This document shows, piece after piece, positions 60,101 through 64,000 of a stretch of 64,000 bases of DNA (its first letter is position 1; each line of letters begins with the position of its first letter). Where the stretch lies: NCBI GenBank assembly GCA_947561395.2, contig OX387184.1:21353687-21417686 (forward strand), in the 5' to 3' direction. Below the pieces are notes generated by a model. The model had not been told where the DNA came from, made no database searches, and saw only the letters and a list, made by a program, of their open reading frames with translations. A program made the position numbers and the translations under genes. The DNA is from Buxus sempervirens. Lineage: Eukaryota; Streptophyta; Magnoliopsida; Buxales; Buxaceae.

Positions 60101-62041
60101 TATCGTCCGCAAAAAGCAAGTGGGTTATCATAACCCGATCTCTACCCATATGCAGCCCTTGAAACCTCCCTATATCCTGTCCCTTTTTAAGAAACCAACT
60201 TAAGACATCACTCCCCAGGGTAAATAGAAATGGGGATAGGGGATCCCCTTGTCTCAAGCCCCTAGAGGACGGGAATAGACCAGCAACCGCCCCATTAAAA
60301 ATGAATGAAAACTGAACATTACGAAAGCATCCACCAATCCATCTTCGCCACCTTTCTCCAAATCCTTTCCATTGTAACACCAAGTCAATGAATCCCCACT
60401 CAACCCTGTCATAAGCTTTCTCTAGATCCAATTTGATTAACAATCCTTGATCCCCTGATTGAACCTTCTCCCGAATACATTCATTTGCAATAAGGGAACA
60501 ATCCAGGGTTTGGCGACCCTCAACAAACGCCGACTGACAGGGATCCACAATAGAAGGTAGAACCTTACTAAGCCTAATGGATAAGACTTTGGAAATGATC
60601 TTATAGAGGCTAGTTGCAAGACTGATCGGCCTGAAATCCTTAATCCTCTCTGAACCTTTCTATCTCTCAAACTTTCCATAACACACTCATAAATCACTAC
60701 TTTCTATAACACAAAACCTATAAATCACTACGTAAATCACTACTTTATATAACAACAACAACATGCACTGAATTAACAAAAGACAACCACTATGTTAGAA
60801 AAGCTGTTGAGATAAACTTAATGTTCAATAGTTGACACCAAGATACTCATTAATCGGAAGGTACTTACTCCTTTGCAATAGTTGAATTGCTAATCTCTGA
60901 AATTGACTTCTCTAAAGTTTTTGATTATTTTAGGCAAAGAATCTTATAAGTTAATGGCATCTGTCATTCTAGTAACTTCAAAGTAAAACTTGACTTTAGG
61001 GTCTTCAAAACGACAGAAATATGATATTTTTGTAACCGTAAATCAAAGTATAAAAAAAACATGTCATTTGTCTGTTAGAGAAGAGATTGCATTATCAAAA
61101 GAGTTATAGAATGTGACATAAAAGAGGGCCAGTTAAGCGTAACTACTTAAGGCTATTAGTTTCCCTTCATAACCAACATTATTTTAAAGGCTATTCATTT
61201 TCAGATAAACTTGGCTTTTAGGTGAAAAAGCCAAAGAGAACAAAAAATTGGTGAGAGATTGTGTTTACAATCTTTTTTTTAACATTCTACAAAAAATCTA
61301 ATGGGATTTTTTGTGAACCACAATTTATTTTCTAATATGATGCTTACAGGAATTAGAATTATAAAAGTCCAAGGAATTTTTGAACTTATAACTTTTCAAT
61401 TCTATATTTATGTACTTAAGATTTTAACTTTTTGATATATGTCCCACAGGTTTGATTACTAATCCTAATTGAAGTGATTAATGATTAATTCAATACATTT
61501 ATGCCTAAAATATATGCTCATATCATTTTTTTTACAAGATCACCTTCTTAGCATTTAAATAGTCAGGAAAAAAAAAAGATTACAAGGATCATCAACTGAA
61601 AATATAGACTTTTCTTCAAATTATGTAATAGTAATCATATATCACATGCTTCAGAAAAAGCAATATCATGGGTTGTAGTGAGGCTTTTGGAGCCTCTTGG
61701 GGGAAGGGGAGAGCATGATCATCATATATACTTGTATCTATCCTGTACTTATTTTTCATATTAATATATATCATTATTCATCAAAAAATAAAAATAAAAA
61801 AAGAATTACAAACATTTATTAATTCATGATAACTTATAACTTTTACAAACTAGTGTTGGGTTTATCATTTGCAAGGCATATGATTGATGGTTAATACCGT
61901 CGAAAGAGCTGAGAAGAAAAATGTCATGATAAAAGCTTTATTGATTCAATATTTCTCTAACCTTTCCATTCCAAGACATGGTGGACCTCCATTAATGTGA
62001 TCGGAAGTAAGGACATCTTTTAGTGCAAGAAACTCCAAAAC
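50012..62041 (-). CDS. ASHH2/SDG8-like histone-lysine N-methyltransferase (C-terminal exons; 5' part outside window)
   Basis: Three exons join in frame on the minus strand: 62041-61962 ([20 protein letters not shown]...), 52865-52820 ([15 protein letters not shown]) and 51160-50012 ([20 protein letters not shown]...), about 424 codons. In the ASHH2 family (H3K36 methyltransferases acting with elongating RNA polymerase II) the segment GGPPxxGMESFRES..LTEHDDxQVHQIARxFRDRWIP lies in the long C-terminus after the CW, AWS, SET and post-SET domains; I assign the family from this resemblance, from memory. Those catalytic domains are not in the window. The intron between 61961 and 52866 is 9.1 kb because a Copia element with a nested L1 lies in it. 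The protein's last residues appear frameshifted (see 49911-50034). Confidence 0.75.
51161..52819 (-). other. ASHH2-like intron with 64-bp tandem duplication
   Basis: AT-rich intron. GGCCCAGAACATGG(G/A)CAAT... to GACTGCAAAAACA(T/C)AGGAAA occurs twice in tandem (about 52342-52405 and 52406-52469). Two long A runs lie at 51369 and 51399. No transposon was recognised. Confidence 0.65.
52820..52865 (-). CDS. ASHH2-like microexon
   Basis: 46 nt reading (S)[15 protein letters not shown], between acceptor TTGTGCAG and donor CAG|GTACTT. Phase agrees on both sides. Confidence 0.8.
53046..53275 (-). repeat. Copia 3' LTR
   Basis: 230 bp, TGTAAACGAG to TATAACA on the plus strand. Contains an internal ~55-bp duplication (CCATAA(C/A)ACACACCCATAA...). 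Confidence 0.93.
53338..54806 (-). pseudogene. Copia reverse transcriptase and RNase H
   Basis: Frame 54551-54030 contains [40 protein letters not shown] and [13 protein letters not shown] (YVDD active site). 54008-53760 has [20 protein letters not shown]. 53607-53338 is the RNase H end ([40 protein letters not shown]). Stops separate the blocks, so no full polyprotein can be made. The linker from the integrase (55420-54806) is also readable. Confidence 0.9.
55359..56366 (-). pseudogene. Copia GAG-pre-integrase and integrase
   Basis: Frame 56295-55816 holds [18 protein letters not shown] and [14 protein letters not shown] (the HHCC-type pre-integrase region), ending [11 protein letters not shown] at the integrase core. 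Frame 55661-55359 continues [20 protein letters not shown] and [20 protein letters not shown] (D and E of the DDE triad). A frame break separates them. The protease segment upstream is poorly readable. Confidence 0.88.
56522..57498 (-). pseudogene. Copia gag
   Basis: The first frame starts near 57498 and includes [20 protein letters not shown], the N-terminal gag segment. After a break, [20 protein letters not shown] follows, and then the zinc knuckle [14 protein letters not shown] (C-x2-C-x4-H-x4-C) in 56974-56522, preceded by an Arg/Gly-rich stretch. It binds element RNA in the virus-like particle. At least two frame breaks. Confidence 0.88.
57926..57939 (-). promoter_or_regulatory. Copia primer-binding site
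   Basis: Minus-strand TGGTATCAGAGCCA directly follows the 5' LTR and matches the complement of the initiator-Met tRNA 3' end used by plant Copia elements. Confidence 0.88.
58245..59768 (-). pseudogene. L1 post-RT region and zf-RVT domain
   Basis: Frame 59768-59493 has [20 protein letters not shown] and [20 protein letters not shown]. 58847-58485 has the zf-RVT-type block [20 protein letters not shown] with [18 protein letters not shown]. 58469-58245 has [17 protein letters not shown]. This is the usual C-terminal order of plant L1 ORF2. In 59136-59378, EVMVQSSN occurs twice about 24 residues apart. Confidence 0.85.
58888..59130 (-). mobile_element. Possible further L1 3'-end insertion inside the nested LINE
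   Basis: A T run followed by ACTTTTTATTAGTAATAAAA AGATTATATCG, like the 3' end of another L1, interrupts the zf-RVT/post-RT region. No target duplication could be fixed. Confidence 0.4.
59835..60655 (-). pseudogene. L1 reverse transcriptase (5'-truncated)
   Basis: Frame 60548-59835 includes [47 protein letters not shown] and [11 protein letters not shown] (the FADD catalytic motif), then [11 protein letters not shown]. The RT N-terminus and the endonuclease were never copied. Stops appear after the RT core. Confidence 0.92.
61680..61803 (+). mobile_element. L1-type LINE 3'-end fragment
   Basis: Ends CATTATTCATC plus an A-rich tail (AAAAAATAAAAATAAAAAAA), the same type of 3' end as the other L1 copies here. 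About 120 bp, in an ASHH2-like intron near exon 62041-61962. No duplication was recognised. Confidence 0.5.
61962..62041 (-). CDS. ASHH2-like C-terminal exon (first in window)
   Basis: 80 nt: [26 protein letters not shown] plus AG of a Ser codon. Acceptor TTCCACAG, donor AAAG|GTTAGA. The following exon completes the Ser codon, giving GMESFRES. Confidence 0.8.
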
Positions 62042-64000
62042 CTGTGGAAGAGAATATCATATTCTAAAAATGATTTCCACCATATTTGGTTTGAAATTGT
62101 ACAAAAAAAATCTCCAGAATGTTGATAACAGTAGCAACCATGTAGAAATAATTTACAGTTTTAATTATAATTTTAAACTCGTAAACAAAATCAACACATG
62201 ATGTCAATAAACCTGCGTGCACAATACATGAATTAATTCCCAAAACTATGAATATATGCATATAAAGTTCAACTAACATTAAGTCCAAAACAGCACCTAT
62301 GTTTTTCCCTTTTTTTATATTTTAGCTTTTTATTTTTTGGGAGGTACAGATCATCCAGCATCATATAACACCAATTCTTTTTTCTTCCCCTTTTCTCATT
62401 CCAAGGAAAATGTGTGAAATTTTTTAGTTGCATATATATGGATCAAAACCTTTTACATGGCATATTAACTCAATTGCAAAACAATGTGCAATGACATGTT
62501 CTATTTAAATACATATATAGCCATAAAAATATCCACAATTACAAGGCAATCTGACCTAATTTTTAGCATTAAATTTTTTCAAACCTTTCTAACAACTATC
62601 GGTTTTTAACTATCCTGGTCCAAAAAACATAAGATCTGCATTTTCATACCACGGTTCATTTTAGGAGGACAAGACACAGCAGTTCTTTTGTTAATTTTAT
62701 TTTTCTCACCAGTTAAGGAAGATTCTTAAAATAAAGAAATACAAACATCATATTCCCACATACAAGAAAGCAACACTGGAAGCTACGAGACAAACAGAAA
62801 CTGGCTAGTCAGCTAGTAAAAAGGCACAAAGACAAGTGAGAATGCCAATGAGCGGTAAAGCATTGAAAATCCCATCCATGCAATTCTTAAGAAAATATTC
62901 ACAAATGGAATAGACCTCTAAGAACATGCATACATACTGTTTAAGATCTCTTGTCGTTGTGGCCCAACTTCAAATTACAGTAAACTGTTTATATAATATT
63001 TTGCTACACAAAATATCAGTTTTTGATTGATTATCAGTTCAACAAAAAGGTAAAATTTCAAATACAAGGAAAAAAATGCTAGAAATCCAAACATGAATAT
63101 TCCTAATACGTAGTTGAATCAGATCAAGTTTCTATTAATAAATTAACTATTTTTTTAACCTTTAAAAACGTAAAATTGAAGTAAACATTTAAAAAAAACC
63201 ACTCCCCCCACCCCCACAAAATTACAAGTAAAATTCAATCAACCTCTTTAATGGCTATCAATGATTTGACATTAATATTCAAGGTCAAACCAGTTCAAAC
63301 GTGAATTATGATCCATAAATCCAGTCTAAATCACAGAAAGACAGTGTAATGGACACTTCTAATCTAAAACTAGTTCCATTCAGTGTGGATCAGGAAAAAG
63401 GGGAACACACTTAAGGTGATCTCCTAGCCTCAAATTTGACTTCTCCATGCTAAAAATAGGGGAAAACATCATCAGTAAAACTTTTAAGTGATCTACTAAC
63501 CTGAAATTTGATTTTTGCCCTGCAGAGAGGTTTTAATTATGAAAAAAATAATAGGATGTATACGTATTTAAAAGAGTCATGCATTTGTTGAATCACTTGA
63601 ATGATACTCAAAACAAAACCAACAAATATAAACAACATAAGAGTCCTTGACTGTTTTCATGACCATCAAAATCAAATGTAAACCATAAGAAACATATGAA
63701 TTTAGAATCGTTGCTTAGATGCATAAAAAGGCAAACATGATTCCGTTTTAATTGATATTTTGACAAAGCATAAAATATATAAAGCATCTTAATAGTTGCC
63801 AATGAAATTACACAGTATATAAAATCAATTAAAAGAATTTGAAATATCATCAATATATTTGCAAAAATTTACATACAGTGGCAAGCATTTCACTCATGAC
63901 TCAAACTTAAGATGAATATAGCAAATCAACTGAGCTGCCCCAATGACACATCAATATTGAATTAATAAAAAAAGACCACACTTGTATGTATCTGTCTCAA
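62042..64000 (-). other. ASHH2-like intron (upstream, partial)
   Basis: AT-rich. The preceding ASHH2-like exon was looked for and not found, so it should lie beyond 64000. No repeat with clear ends was seen. Confidence 0.5.

Larger units (their letters stand above)
58063..60655 (-). mobile_element. 5'-truncated L1-type LINE nested in the Copia LTR
   Basis: Bounded by the LTR sequence CTTTCTATCTCTCAAAC duplicated at 58043-58059 and 60656-60672. Poly(T) at 58061-58070 marks its 3' end, so it lies on the minus strand. The 5' end breaks off inside the reverse transcriptase domain near [12 protein letters not shown]. About 2.6 kb, inserted after the Copia element. Confidence 0.93.
53046..60754 (-). 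mobile_element. Copia LTR retrotransposon (with nested L1 in its 5' LTR)
   Basis: Full-length Ty1/Copia element on the minus strand, in an ASHH2-like intron. 3' LTR 53046-53275; 5' LTR 57940-60754, split by the L1 at 58063-60655. The target duplication ACAAC is at 53041-53045 and 60755-60759. The primer site TGGTATCAGAGCC (minus, 57927-57939) touches the 5' LTR, and a purine tract AGCTTTGAGGGGGAG touches the 3' LTR. Gag, integrase, reverse transcriptase and RNase H follow in Copia order but with several frame breaks, so it is inactive. About a dozen or more differences between the 230-bp LTRs show that it is not recent. Confidence 0.95.
57940..60754 (-). repeat. Copia 5' LTR, interrupted
   Basis: LTR sequence 57940-58062 continues at 60656-60754 after the nested L1. 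It carries the same ~55-bp internal duplication as the 3' LTR, in more decayed form. Confidence 0.92.

Overview
This is nuclear DNA of a flowering plant, probably a eudicot with a medium-to-large genome; the species cannot be told from the sequence. The evidence is an AT-rich composition, canonical GT-AG introns, two plant-type multi-exon nuclear genes, and a dense load of Copia, Gypsy, L1-type and RTE-type retrotransposons, tRNA-derived SINEs and MITE-like elements.

Two host genes are present, both on the minus strand and both running off the window. (1) DNA topoisomerase 3-alpha (TOP3A) starts at 35767 and continues past position 1. Thirteen exons can be joined with every splice phase matching, giving 548 uninterrupted codons from the Toprim domain through the active-site tyrosine exon and on to about the end of the topoisomerase core. 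The zinc-finger C-terminus lies outside the window. (2) An ASHH2/SDG8-like histone-lysine methyltransferase contributes its last three recognisable coding exons (62041-61962, 52865-52820, 51160-50012). The CW and SET domains would lie beyond position 64000.

Most of the window is mobile DNA inside the introns of these genes. TOP3A intron 10 (22579-4841, 17.7 kb) holds a complete 7.8-kb non-autonomous LTR element (5232-13008, target duplication ATATG), two Gypsy chromovirus 3' halves facing each other as a large inverted repeat (about 13320-20225), a Copia LTR with its primer site (20421-20840) and several L1 fragments. TOP3A intron 8 (31550-23019) holds an L1 fragment, a chimeric retroposon carrying a piece of the ASHH2-like gene, and a 2.5-kb LTR. 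The ASHH2-like intron between 61961 and 52866 holds a Copia element (53046-60754, target duplication ACAAC) whose 5' LTR is split by a 5'-truncated L1 element (58063-60655, with its own target duplication). The intergenic region (35.8-50.0 kb) holds fold-back MITE-like elements with GGT/CCA cores, two adjacent related LTRs, two RTE-type LINE remnants and SINEs.

The most notable points are: the ASHH2-LINE chimera in the TOP3A intron, bounded by a roughly 16-bp duplication; a series of extremely short L1-type insertions, down to a pure poly(A) tract between 17-bp duplications; a C-terminal frameshift shared by the ASHH2-like gene and its retro-derived copy; and a non-autonomous LTR element with two unrelated internal tandem arrays. 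No bacterial-type system, CRISPR array, rRNA gene or tRNA gene was found.
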